The notes below the pieces were generated by a model. That model was not told the origin of the DNA, ran no database searches, and saw only the letters and a list, made by a program, of their open reading frames with translations. The translations under genes were made by a program, and so were the position numbers. DNA of 64,000 bases from Guillardia theta CCMP2712 (taxonomy: Eukaryota > Cryptophyceae > Pyrenomonadales > Geminigeraceae), in NCBI RefSeq assembly GCF_000315625.1, contig NW_005434616.1:62001-126000 (forward strand), read 5' to 3'. Below, in pieces: positions 11,601 through 23,271 of this stretch. The stretch's first letter is position 1; each line of letters starts with the position of its first letter.

Positions 11601-14600
11601 AAGGCGGCTCAACTGTCGTGCGGGTTTCGGTCGGAGAGACTCTTCACGTTGGCGGGGGTGACGTTCAACGAGTGGATCGCGTTGAGAGCAGACGAGGAAG
11701 CAGTTTCTCTCGCGTGGATCCTCGAGAACCACGAAGAGCTCGGTCTGGTGCCAGCAGATATTTCAGCTCTTGTCAGTCTGGTGAAGCAGATCGGGTCGAA
11801 CCGCAAGAAATCCAACTGGTTCATGTCCTCCAAACAGCCCGAGCAAGCAGGTCTATCCGAATGTTTCATGTGAACGCTTGCTGACTCTGCTTCTGAAGCG
11901 TCACCGTTGGAGCATCTCTACTTCACCAACAAATCGATATCCGATGCATGCATTCTGTTGGTAAGTCGGCAAGCTTCTATCGGCGAGATCAGACACGTCG
12001 ATCTCTCGAACCTCTCCAACATCACCTCTAGATCACTCTCTGTGCTGTGCGAGGAGCACGGCGCTCATTTCGAGAGCCTGAAGCTCAAAGCTGACAACAA
12101 GGTGCCGCCCTCGGATATCCTGTCGGTTGTGGAGCTCTGCGTTTCTGAAGGGATTGGGTCCCTCACCCACCTTTCCTTGTATGGAATGAGCAACATGAAG
12201 GATGGGGAGTTTGCCGGTCTTGTAAGCCTCCTGCCCAACTCGCTCAAGTCTCTCAGCCTGCAGTTCTGCCTGACCCTGGAGGACAAGGAAGTCATCGAGC
12301 TGGCGAAGCAGAAGACTGACTTGTTGGAGCTCAACCTCCGAGGGTGCGAGAAGATCACAGACAACTCGATCCTCGCTCTTGCTCATCACTGCCTCTTCCT
12401 AGAGAAGTTGGATTTCTCCTACTGCACCCAAGTCTCTGACGTTGGCCTGCGAGAGTTTGCGTACCGGACAAGACGGTTCTTGAAAGGCACCAAAGGCATC
12501 CCGACCGGCGGTTTGTTCGACCACACTGACCCGACTCTCCTGCTTGCCGACCTGATCATCAAGAATCGCAAGAAGAAGAAGAAAGCTGACGACGAAGAAG
12601 ACCTGATCTTTGATACTGACATTGCTGCCTCCGATGACCCTGAAGCCGTTGCAGCCTTTGAGCTGGAACAGGTGCGTCCTAGTGCTGTCTTGCTTACTTG
12701 CAACCTGACAAAAGACTCCACAGTCAAGAATCAGACAGATAGCCTTGTACAAAGCACAACAAGACCAGGAGGAGTTGAGAAAGATTCTTCGAAACGCCGG
12801 GTTGACTCTGCCACAAATCAAGCAGTTTCTTGCCGGAGGACGAGATGACTTCGACGAGGACGAAGGCATCGACTTGGACTCCATCGCGATCAAACTTGGG
12901 CTTGAGGAGCCTGCTCAACGAGAGAGACGGCTACGAGAGAAGGAGAAGAAGGACAATGAAGAGAAAGAGAAGAAAGTTGTGGAGCAATGCAGAGAGATGG
13001 TTCTGACATCTGCTTTCATGCCGGAAGAATGATTTCTGTACCACAGGTCAAGAACGGACTTCGACCCTTCCAGATCGCGAGAGAATTGGAAATCGACATA
13101 TCCATTGCAAACAAGGTCTTTGACCTGCTCGCATAGTCTCTGCTTGACATTGAACATCCAGGTGAAAGAAGAGTGGGACCTGCAGAATAGGAAGTTTGTG
13201 ACGCTGCAAGAGATCCGGCAAGAGGACCTGTCAAAGTACGCCATACATCTCAAGATACCTTATTGCAAGGTCAAGAGAGTGCTTCTCAGAGATGTCAACC
13301 CGCAGTCCAGGCTCTTTCTGCGGTCTCAGTTGTCGTCAGGAGGGACAGTGAAGAATTCGGCGTACAAAGCGATCATGACGGAGTTGAACTTCGACTTGGA
13401 CACTTCATTCCCCAAGATCATGGACAAGTTTGACGTCATGAAGATAGAGCTGTGCGAGCGCCCGGATATAGGCCCTGCCAAGGCACTCGCTTACTACAAG
13501 GCTCCGATGCCGCAAAAGATCGACTATCCCATCATCACCAAGAAAGTCCCTCTTTACGGCTCGTCGGGGTTTGTGCAGGGACAGCCTGTGGGGTACATGC
13601 AGTTAGCGATACGCGCGATGAGTGGAGAAGAACACAATGCATGGAGGGAGTCCCTGGAAGTCTACGAGCAAAATCGCGTGCGAACCACCGTGACATCAAA
13701 GATGGTCAGGCTACCGTTTGAAGTACAAAGCAGTCTTGTGATGTATGTGTGAAGGGAAGGAGCATCCTCGACCGGACGAAAATTGTCAGTGAGAAAGTCT
13801 TCGAGAGGGTTTGCTTTGCATCTGCAAACCAGCAAACGATGACGTGGCGGTGCAGGTGGTAGAATATGCGGTCACTCAAATGCTCGATTACTTTCAGGAT
13901 TACAAGAAGATGCATACACTGACTATTTCTCGATGCGTCAAAGTCACCGACTTCTCCGTCATCGAGATCGTTCGGTCTATGCCCAACATAGTCTGCTTGA
14001 ACCTGGAAGGCTTGAGGGGCCTCACGGACAACGCTCTGAGGCACATTGCAAGGTCTCCACTCCCCGAGTCGACTGCCCTCACACCCTCGCAGGCTCTGCC
14101 CCAACCTCAAGAAGCTTGAGCTGGAGGCTTGTGTGCGCATCACCGACGGAGGCATGATGGAGGTCGCGTCGGGGTGTCACTTGATCGAGAGCGTCACGCT
14201 CAACGAGTGCTCGGAGCTCACCGACGCCTCGATCGCCTTCCTCGTCAACTTCGACTTGGATTTCCGACTGAGAGAGGTGCCGCACGCGCGTGACCAGAAG
14301 TTGCTGACGTCACCGCTTCAGATCTCTTACACGGGGCTGGTCAAGACGACCGAAGAGTCCTTCGGGCAGATCTGCGGAAGCTGTTCGAGTCTAGAGAGTC
14401 TGCAAGTGGCAGGGAGCAAACTGTTGGGACTGAACTGCCCGCGATGTGACTGGCCGTGACTCGTCCACGTGTCAGGTATCAAGATGTCCAACTGGTGCAT
14501 CTGTCGCACACATGCATCCAGCTGCGCAAGCTTGACTTGAGCTGGTGAAGCCTCCGATATGCTGTGGCCAGCTGACGGAGGAAGCAGGTGTGAGAGCATC

Positions 14601-15155
14601 ACCGACTACGGCATAAGTTGCGTGGCTCGATCGTGCACGAAGCTGGATGACGTCAGCCTGGCGTACTGTGACAAGATCACCAACCAAGGTTCACCCGGCT
14701 GGTCTTGAAGTGCCTGACGAGCTCCCAGGGTTCTCTGAGTTGGCCCACCATTGCGGTGGCATCACAGACTTGGACCTGACAGGTAGAGCCTCCTGCCCTC
14801 CCTCCCTCCTCATGGACCTTCAGGATGCTTTGGTCTGGACGACCTGGCCATGTCGGAGATATCGAGATCGCTCTTCTTCCTGTGCGCTCGCCTCGCTCCT
14901 TTTGCTTGGCCTCACCCACCGCCAGGTCGCACCTGAACATCTCCAACTGCGAGAACGTCACCAAGGACTCCCTCGTCCACATTCGCGATTGGGCTGAAGG
15001 GCTGACTCAGCTGGAGCTGTTGGGTACGCTGGTGTTGCCGTCACTTGGGGACTGTCTTGACTGCTGGCCTTGAAGGTTGTTCTGCCATCGACAGGGTCGA
15101 CATGTTGCGGTTTGGGGAGAAGGTAACGGCGATGAACCGATGTGGACAAGTCTGA
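8643..15155 (+). CDS. CLU-domain protein fused to leucine-rich repeats
   Basis: Large multi-exon gene. ATG at 8643 gives MGGGSSKA, a strong N-myristoylation signal. The CLU domain (as in clustered-mitochondria proteins) is seen from LPRDWNDDFQRG (8730) through YKGFRTLAVAKI (9180-9210), YFLDLKDLMPPDL (about 9530) and RPEYVRRYEKPLSPD (9680-9725) to INYDEIDIHQRIMSNIHAAG (about 10035-10090). A long helical exon follows (about 10318-11560). The stop after VWRLVH is avoided by an in-phase intron that ends before VLKAAQLSCG at 11595. Leucine-rich repeats of the Cys-containing AMN1/F-box type then run at about 11900-12450 (SLSLQFCLTLEDKEV, LNLRGCEKITD) and 13860-15060 (LELEACVRITDGGM, LNISNCENVTKDSL). 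Between them lies a charged, partly helical insert (12700-13700). Stop 15153-15155. Splitting into a CLU gene and an LRR gene near 11580 is the main alternative. Confidence 0.62.
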
Positions 15156-15422
15156 CCTCGGTGTCCAGATGAGAGGCAGGACCAAGGTTTGTTGGGAGCA
15201 GAGTGAAGATGATTTCATATTCACTTGATACAACCATGTATGTTTATGTCGTTCAAATATGTCTTCATTCAATACATCATGTCTTATGTGCACGTTTCCT
15301 TCAAACAGACCCCATGAGCAGGCTCTCGATCTGCTGCGGCCCGTGCAGCAAGATAGCGTGCGGTTCCCTGTACCTGCTCCCTGCGTCACTTGCGCCTCTT
15401 GCCTTCCTCCTTCCTCCTCCAC

Positions 15423-18009
15423 TCACCCTGACTCCGGCGAGATGATGGCGTCGTAGAGCTCCTTGTAGCTCTGTGTGATGCCCGCAGCCACCTGCCCACA
15501 GCGTCACTCCGCCAGGCCCGGCTCCTTCACCTTCACCTTGCTACGAGCGGACGAGCGTATCGAGCTGGTCGACAGCCTGTCGACGTAACGATACTCCAGG
15601 GAGCTGGTGAGAACGACTCCGTAGAACCTTGAAGGGGTGAGGAGGGGGAGAGCAGATGGAAGGATCTTACTGCTTCAGGCTGATGCTAAGAGCGAGCGGG
15701 TCCATGCCGACCATGCCGGATAAGGACTCCATCCCCTCCCCTCGCTGCTCGGATTTCCACGAACGAACAGAGTACCTGCCATGGCGTCAGCCGCGGGGGA
15801 TCCAGCAAGGAGAACGACATCTTGTCGTCTAGGTTGCACTGTCGCATTATGATCAACACTGCACGAGGGTCACACTCGACCAGCCAAGGGCAAGGCGGAC
15901 CTTGCTCCTTGATCCCTTGCTCCAGCGCCTGCGCGATCTGATTCTGCAAGGCAGCGAGTAAAGAGATAAAGCTCAGCTGTAGACCAGCTGACCTGCAGCC
16001 TCGGGATCCTCCACGCGCAGAAGTCGTAACGTTGCAGTAACGTCTGTCACGGGAGTCAACCAGCAGGCAGATGCTTGTCGACACACCTGGATGGCGAGCA
16101 AGCAGTTGACCAGGTAGATACTGCCTTCCGCTGGAGTGATGGCGTTGGCAGATAGAGCACAAGCACCAATCAGAGGCTCCACGCCTTCTTCCACGACAGG
16201 CTTGAAGATGCTTTAGCGTGTTATGTAAAACCTCAACCTCTGACCTTGAAATAATTTTCACGCAATCTTGCTGGTATAAGCGATGCGTCGAAAGATGACA
16301 TAACTTCCTTCAGTTCTTCCAAAGCCGCAAGAATATCATTATGAGGAGCAAGGGTCGATGGGCAGGGCGGGGGCTGTTTGTAGAGCCGCTGAGACGAAGC
16401 TGTAAGCAGTTCCATGAAAAGCTTCCCAGCAAGCTTGTGACAGCCCTATAACAATCGCGTCAGCGACAATCGTTGAAAACAAGAAGCAGATGTACTTGAA
16501 TGGTGCTGGTCAGAGAGGCTCCGTCCGGAAGCAATCCTCCGATGGTATGTAAGTAGAAGAGCAGAAGATTTCCAAGCTTGAAGATCAGCACTGCTGACGA
16601 TTGGCTCTGCAAGACTGCTTCTACCCGAGCCTATCACCAGATGTTATTTTCTTCATCATACAAATCTTTCCCACCTGCACAGTCGAGCTGACACCGTCCA
16701 ACACCCCTGCCAAGACTTTGTCCTCTTCAACCCTGGCGGTTACGGAATTCATCTTTGAAGGCTCTGAGCTGTCTGGACGAGTCGCGATGAACAGGGAAGC
16801 CAGAAGCTCGCGTTCTGACGCCAGTGCCTGATGCACCCAAGCAAGCATGTCGCCGATGTAGCGAAGGGGATCATGGGCATGGATCTCAATGGGCTTCGGA
16901 GTTCCGCCAGGTCCGCCTCGACTGAGTGCAGCGACGAATCTCTTATGAAGGGCTTGACGACGTGAGACCGCGAGGTCCTCCAGACACACTTTGTACAGAG
17001 CGCTTCTGCTTCGAAGAGTCTTGAGACCCTTCTTGACAAGCAGCGGAACATCTGAACTGTCGCCCTGCACGTTTGACAACTCCTTTTGCAACCAGCGATA
17101 CCTGCAGCAAGAGTGAGAGACTGGCTCGCAATGGATTCACTCAGATCACAGGCGATCAAATCCTTTCTCCTGCAACGACGCAGCCTCGTCTACAATGTCC
17201 ATCAAGGCGGTCTTATGATGTACCCGCAGCAGCTGCTTGCTTTCGCTCTGGATCTGACCAACTCTATCGAGAACTTCAAGGAAAGGATCCGAGACTTCTC
17301 CGGTCTGCAGGAGCTGCATCTCCGATGGTTTCAGTCGGAACCGATCAAGGAACGCCAGCACTAGGTTCTTATGTGCCTCTGCCGTGTGTTCCTTCTTCTG
17401 CAGCTGCTCCGTGAGTTTGAGCACCTGTGAAGCAACAATCAGAGTGTATTGGAGCGAACTCTCCATGTTCTGCACTCAGGACAGACCTGTGCTGTTGTTG
17501 TCTGAGCTGTATGAAGCCTCTGTTGCATCCTCTGAGAGCAGTCCGACAACTTCATCTACCACCAGCCAATCACTGCCGACTCATTGTCGCCTAGTCACTC
17601 ACCACGTAGTTTTCCACATGGTCCAATTTCTTCATCACATCCTCAAAGCAGCTGCCATAGGAGGTCAAGAGAGAAAAATCTCCTCGAGTGAGGACGCGAG
17701 TACTTGATGAACTGATGGTTCACATCGATCCCTCGCTTCTCAATGCAAGACTTGAGATTCCTCCTGTTTTCCAGGGTATTCGCTCCTGATCACAAGGGTT
17801 ATTTAGAGGTCACTTGCCAATCCTGACATCAATATGCTTGTCAGCTCCTCACCATAGAACTCTGTAAGCTGGTCGAGTGCCGCTGAAAGTTCTGGCGCAT
17901 CCAGTCTCAGCTCGACTACTTTTTTGACCTTCTTAGCTATGGCGGGAGAGGGCGTCGGCCCTCCCACCAGACTGCCTGCGGATGGATGGTTCTCGCTTCC
18001 ATTGCTCAT
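15423..18009 (-). CDS. COG6: Conserved oligomeric Golgi complex subunit 6
   Basis: Subunit of the COG tethering complex, which holds vesicles for retrograde traffic within the Golgi. Family blocks are read on the minus strand: VKKVVELRLDAPELSAALDQ (about 17890), FEDVMKKLDHVENYVV (about 17620), LAFLDRFRLKPSEMQLL (about 17330), EEAASLQEKGFDRL (17150), then the near-invariant ALSRGGPGGTPKP and HDPLRYIGDMLAW (16840-16930), followed by later helical exons down to SYKELYDAIISPESG and the stop at 15423. Length and motif order fit the family. The start is uncertain. ATG at 18009 (MSNGSENHPS) is used here. Frames extend further upstream through a (TCC)n-encoded poly-Glu tract to an ATG near 18560, but stops intervene. 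It faces the dioxygenase gene divergently. Confidence 0.88.
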
Positions 18010-18276
18010 GTGGGAGGGATCAGATGTCGATGCAGGCGTCTCCTGTTGAAAATTAAAATTCCATCTCCTTCTCCATCGTCCATCTTCTTCTCCATCGTCT
18101 CCGCGCATCATCATTATCGTCTCCACCACCATTACCGCCACATCATCATCACCACCAACACCACCATCATCATCCTACACCAGTACCTCCATTTCCATCT
18201 CCTTGTCATCCTCCTCCATTTCCTTCTCCTCCTCCTCGTTACCATCATACCAACAACCATCATAACAATCGTCGCA

Positions 18277-18323
<47 letters not shown>

Positions 18324-18324
18324 T
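18277..18324. repeat. (GTCATC)n hexanucleotide microsatellite
   Basis: Eight near-perfect GTCATC units just upstream of COG6. Confidence 0.9.
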
Positions 18325-18374
18325 CTCCACCCCCACTTCCCTTTCCCCTCTTACTCTCCTCCTCCTACTCCCCG

Positions 18375-18437
18375 CTCCTCCTCCTCCTCCTCCTCCTCCT
18401 CCTCCTCCTCCTCCTCCTCCTCCTCCTCCTCCTCCTC
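18375..18437. repeat. (TCC)n trinucleotide microsatellite
   Basis: About 21 uninterrupted TCC units. On the minus strand they read as poly-Glu in an open frame. Confidence 0.9.
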
Positions 18438-18892
18438 AGGATCTTCATTCTCCTCCTCCTCATTTTCGCCATGGCTGGCGGGCTGCCTTACCTCTGCTGG
18501 CGCATCAGCCATCTCGTTTCTCCTGGCCTTCAGCTGCTGGACTGTCCGGTTCACCTCAGGCAATCAATTATCAAAGATAAAAGACATCACCAAATAATTA
18601 CCAAATACATAGGAAACTATTGAAAGGCAGCAATAATCTTGCAATGTCAGAGGGAAATTAGGAGGGCAGAACTCTACAATTAGTCAAGGGAATAGTCAAA
18701 AGAAGGAGGGCAGAAGAAGCGAAACTAGAGGAAGATTTTTAGCGTCCCAACTCTTTTTGGGAGATTGAGCAGATTTGAGCAAGAGCGGGTGGTAGAGAGA
18801 AGGAGAGAGGTAGAGGTAGAGGTAGAGGTAAGGACAGACGAGGAGAGGTAGCAAGAGAACGAGAGAGAGTGTGTGTGATAGTGAAGGCGAGG

Positions 18893-20905
18893 ATGAAGGC
18901 TACATTGTTTGCTCGAGCTATGGCTGCTAGGATCCTGGGACAGTCTCTAGTTTCCAGTAGTCGTTCTTTCTGTTCAGGAGCCTTGCCTGTACAATGCAGA
19001 CCGCCACAGCAAGTGCTCGTAAAGGACGGTGGACTGCATGTGCAATGGAGCCAATCCCACTCGTCCTTCTATCACAGGGATTGGCTGCACAGGAATCGGC
19101 CTGGCGTCTTGTCCTCGAGCGGCCAGAACATGCAGGAATCTTGTTCCAACGCGCCAGACGGAATCGGATCGGCGACTTTGAACGGGGAGAAGATGACAAT
19201 CGACATCGTGTGGAAGGACGAGGGTCTCAGTGTTAGCGAGTATCCAGTCAACATGCTGCTCGAGCACGACTGCTCGAGCGAGGCCCTGAACAAGAGGAAG
19301 ATGCAGCGCAGGCCGACTCCGCTCAAGGAGAGGAACGGGGGAATAGTCCCTCGAATATCCTACGAGCGGGTGACGACGTCAGAGGATGGCGTCTTCGAGT
19401 GGATGGACCACGTAATGCGCGATGGACTCTGCATCGTGCACGACACACCATGCCATGAGGGGCAGGTATTCGGTTGAATCCTCCAGTGCTCATGCTGATA
19501 GCATACAGGTGACAAAGCTGGCAAGGCGGATAGGGAATGTGATGGACACAATCTACGGAGAGATCTGGGACGTGCGGCTTGGTGATTTGACACTGATCGA
19601 GGTTGGAGGCGATATGACATAGCTTCGAAGAGAATGATCCGATCAACATCGCGTACACGAACCTCGGACTTGACCTGCATCAGGTGCATGCCTTTCTCTG
19701 TGGAGTCAAGGCTTCTGACCAAGGGGAACAGGATCTCGTATACTATGAGAGCCCGCCGGGTCTACAGCTCCTTCACTGCATGAAGTTCGACGAGGGGTGC
19801 GCTATTTTCTGTGCCATGTTTGGGTACTTATTTTCTGTTTACATCAGCATCCAAGGGGGGAATTCTACCTTTGCTGATGCGATACAAGCAGCCGAGCTTT
19901 TGAGAAAGACAGACAAAGTGTTTGACTTGCTCTTGTTCTTCACGCCTTCATTAACCTATGATCAAAGGAGGCATTCGACACGCTTGTCCGGGTTCCTGCC
20001 ACGTTCCAGAAGATTCATTATGCAAGAGCATCTCCGGTTCACCTCAAGGTTCTCTCCTTTTTCTTTGGTTCTCCCTCTCGCTCTTGGTCGATCGTTTGGT
20101 CACATTATCATCTTTGCTCTCCGTCTCTTGTTGGGCTCCCTTGCTGATCGTGACCTTCGCGCCACACAGTATCAACGTCCACATATTGTGTTGAACCACG
20201 ACGAGGTAATTTGTCTCTCTCCCACTTCTCTTCTCCTTCATCTGGAATTCTCGACGTTTCGTCTCCATCGCTATCCTCATCCCAATTCCCGTCGCCCCTA
20301 CCTCCCCACCATTCAGATCCATCCCCATCCTTCAGATTGAATGACGCGGAGCTTCGCCAGGAAGTCGTTGGAGTCTTCTGGGCGCCAGCGTTTGAGGGTC
20401 CGCTACAAGTCCCGGAGGCGCAGGTGCAGCGATACTTCGAGGCATACAAGGTAACCCCCAGCAGGAGGGAAGCAGTCAACACGATCTCACGCGTGGAGAC
20501 AGAAGTTCGCCCACCTTGTTGAAGATGAAGCGAATGGGCTCAAAATCAGCTTCCGGCTGAAGGAGGGTGAAACTGTTGTGTTCAATAACCGCCGTATGCT
20601 GCACGGGAGGACCTCCTTCAAACCTTCTGGGCCTGCGAGTGCAACCAGACACCTGCAGGTAGGACTGCTCCAGGCTCGCCCTGTCCCCTGACATTCAAGA
20701 TCTCCCCCTCCCTCCCCCCTTATCGCAGGGCTGCTATCTTTCCATCGAGTCTTTCGTCAGCAGATACAACTGCCTCCTGCATTCGAGGTCTTGTCTTGCC
20801 GGCTCTCTTGAAACCAATCTCATTCATATGCCTTGCAGGGCTTGTCAGAACTTAGCGGGCAGCGAGTCGAGAAATATCCGGGTGGGAGATCAAAACTACT
20901 TCTAA
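18893..20905 (+). CDS. Gamma-butyrobetaine dioxygenase-like 2-oxoglutarate oxygenase, mitochondrial leader
   Basis: Fe(II)/2-oxoglutarate hydroxylase of the gamma-butyrobetaine/trimethyllysine group, which makes carnitine. ATG at 18893 starts an Arg/Ala/Ser-rich leader (MKATLFARAMAARIL) typical of mitochondrial import. The N-terminal zinc-type domain region contains DWLHRNRPG (about 19080). The catalytic core shows YTNLGLDLHQ joined to DLVYYESPPGLQLLHC, so the family H-x-D metal motif reads HQD; its exon break falls between Gln and Asp (19683 / about 19733). Later blocks are FQKIHYA, YQRPHIVLNHDE, VVGVFWAPAFEGPLQVP (20360-20410), NNRRMLHGRTSF with the second metal His (20585-20625) and CYLSIESFVSRYNCL (20730-20775). 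A last exon probably ends at the TAA at 20903. About eight introns. Butyrobetaine versus trimethyllysine as substrate cannot be told apart by eye. Confidence 0.85.
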
Positions 20906-21688
20906 AAGCAGCAGGGCGTTGGGCACCGCTCTGAAGAGCATCCATGGAGAGTAGTAGTAACACAAGTTGGCGGACCTCACTGCCGCCCCTAGTTGCAGCA
21001 TTCTTGGTTGAAAAGGAATGACGGGGGCCTTGTGAAACAAGATGGAAGGAGATAGTTCTTTATAGTGTGTCAGCAGACAAGACAGACAACATTTATTCCT
21101 CTGATGCGTTCGGCTTCATAACAGATTGCGGAATATCGTAAGCTTCGTCGATGTGAATAGGCATGCTACAACACTTGGTGTCTAACCTCGGATGTCGACC
21201 AGCTCTGGCCACACGAACTTGGCAGCTGCTGTCTGCCCCTGATACAGCTCGACCAGCGTCATGGCTGCATCCAACGCTGTTCCTCCTCCCTATCTTCTTC
21301 TAGATCGGGGAGTTGCTCCCGTCACGATGGCAGAAACAGCGATGCGCTCCAATCCATTTAATTACTTAAATGGATTGGAGCTGACATACATAGCTCGCCT
21401 CGGGGTTTTGCTTTACAATTCAAAAGGGCAGAGAATTCTATTAGGTATCATAAACATACAATAATGGGCTCTACCCTTTGTAACAACACGCCATTTCAAA
21501 AAAAGCCGGCGCAGGCTGGGGGCTACAATGGGAGATGGTTCCAAGAAAGTGTAGGAGGCAGAATGAGTCATCGGAGAACCAACTTTGTGTGAGATGAGGT
21601 AGTGAGGACACATCAGCTCATCACAAACGCAAGCCCCTTCGAGCAACCTTGCGAGCATACCAAGAAAACGCGGGGAAAACGCAGTGCG
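20906..21688. other. Spacer with a perfect inverted repeat, no gene
   Basis: No coding exon recognised. It holds a 16-base perfect inverted repeat at 21346-21381 (described separately) and the presumed promoter of the next gene. Confidence 0.4.
21346..21381. repeat. 16-base perfect inverted repeat
   Basis: Left arm 21346-21361 (GCTCCAATCCATTTAA), four-base loop TTAC, right arm 21366-21381 exactly complementary. It lies about 310 bases upstream of the ATG at 21689. Confidence 0.9.
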
Positions 21689-22945
21689 ATGGGGTGTGGA
21701 GCTCTTTCAAAGGTGGCCTTTCCGGGCGACGACGACGACGAGGTGATGCATTATCCGAATATCGGAATACAAAATGCTGACGACCCTCAGGCTACTACTC
21801 TTGATGGCTCAATTTACAACTCGTCGAGGGGGAGTAATACCAACGAATCCGTTGACGAGTTTGACGTCGAGCAAGTTATTCCGATTCACTCTCTGCAAGA
21901 GAAGCTTTGGGGTGTAAAGGAGGGAGCAATTTCCAGTCAAAACTTGTACCAATTCATGGACCTGCTGAAGATCGACATGCTTGAAATGCAGGTGCTCTAG
22001 TGTCGGAATCTTTTGACTTGACTGTTGTCCAAACCCTGATTTGTGACATGGCCGTGCAGAAAGCACTTCAAACTTTCAGGGGAATTGGAAGTCGACAAGA
22101 AATCACTGCCATGCAAATATCCCGTGTTTCGAGCCTTCCTGTTATGTCTGGGAAGACAAATCCGCTCCTTTCTCGCTTCGTCCGAGCCATTCACACTCCG
22201 GAAGAGGGCGATAAGGAACACCTTACTTATCGAGAATTTGTCTTTGGTCGAAGATTATTTGAGGTAATCAAGTTCAATCTTGTCTTGAGCACTGTACTAA
22301 TACGTTTCCTCTCAAGGAGCTTGCAAGTCATGAAGAAATACTACAATTCTGGTTCTTGGTAATGTTGGCCAGCGCTGGGAAAGTCGTGGAGCTGAGGCAG
22401 GAAATAGACAAGAAGTCCCTTGTCAGCTTTCTTGTTGATGTAATCCTCAGCAAGACTGAATCCTTCGATTCCTTTCTATCAAAAGCCCCGTCAAAGTTGA
22501 GGAATAAGGTCCAGCTGGTGCTCAACAAAAGTAACTTGGACCGTGATGATTATAACTTTCATCACTTTCAGAGGATAGTCGAAGTCTCCAACAAGTCCTT
22601 GTTCATGGGTTCGATTTTAGAGAAAGTATATCGGAAGCTTTCAGGCGCATTTCAAAAGAATGAAGCAAATTCGAAGCAAGTCAAGCCAGATATGATCATG
22701 ACATACTTCTGGAACCTGAAACGGGATATCAAGAAATCCTCCAAAGGTTTTCGTGGTTCAAAGAGGAGCGTCTGGGTGCATCCTTTTGAAGGAGAAGAAG
22801 TATTTGAGACTGGAGCGACAGGAATAAGAGACATCACGAACTTGCCACGAAGTCGGAGGTATGTGTAACATGCTGTCACTTTTCCGTTCACTCACATTGG
22901 GTTTATTGCAGGGAAGAAGCTATGCAAGTTGGGTGGAAGTTTTGA
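21689..22945 (+). CDS. Predicted N-myristoylated hypothetical protein
   Basis: ATG at 21689 gives MGCGALSKVAFPGDDDDEV: Gly2 with Cys3 suits dual myristoyl/palmitoyl anchoring. Exons are 21689 to about 21989, about 22061-22263, 22314-22858 and a short last exon at 22912-22945 (EEAMQVGWKF). Phases agree. The long third exon is helical and basic and contains WFLVMLASAGKVVELRQEID, SFLSKAPSKLRNK and MIMTYFWNLKRDIKKSSKG. No family recognised. The layout (acylated tip, acidic stretch, helical body) suggests a peripheral membrane or flagellar calcium-response protein, but no EF-hand loop is visible. If the third exon is not spliced it stops at 22868. Confidence 0.55.
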
Positions 22946-23271
22946 TCTCAGCCATGCATCTCGAGCATATAGCACTCTTATTTGTTGGTTTCATTTGCAG
23001 CAATCAGATTTAGGTTCATTCAAGGCTATAAATAGTATATGTAATGCAAGGTTTTCGAAATGTGAACCTCGTGATTCAAGGCACTCATTGGTTGTGTTGC
23101 CATTGATGCTTGATTCGTTGAGTTTGAGGACAGTAAAGAGTCAGGCCAAGTGCTTTTACAGGCAGATGGCAAGGGCAGCAGCACCAACCTGGATTTGATG
23201 CATGGAAACAATGCATTCGAATACAATCCATGACAATGTCAGTCCTTGTACACCCAGTCTTTCATCTCTGG
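22946..23271. other. Convergent 3' spacer, nothing recognised
   Basis: AT-rich; presumably the 3' untranslated regions of the two converging genes. No repeat or RNA gene seen. Confidence 0.35.

Larger units (their letters stand above)
18142..18892. promoter_or_regulatory. Divergent spacer with microsatellites
   Basis: Lies between COG6 (leftwards) and the dioxygenase gene (rightwards). It contains a (GTCATC)n run (18277-18324), a (TCC)n run (18375-18437) and, at about 18805-18830, four copies of GGTAGA. Both promoters should lie here. The (TCC)n run could instead encode poly-Glu in an upstream COG6 exon; I consider this less likely. Confidence 0.35.

Noticed and set aside
17986-18597. A 203-codon plus-strand frame rich in Ile/Val/His/Ser
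   Set aside because: Product of the (GTCATC)n and (TCC)n microsatellites and antisense to COG6.
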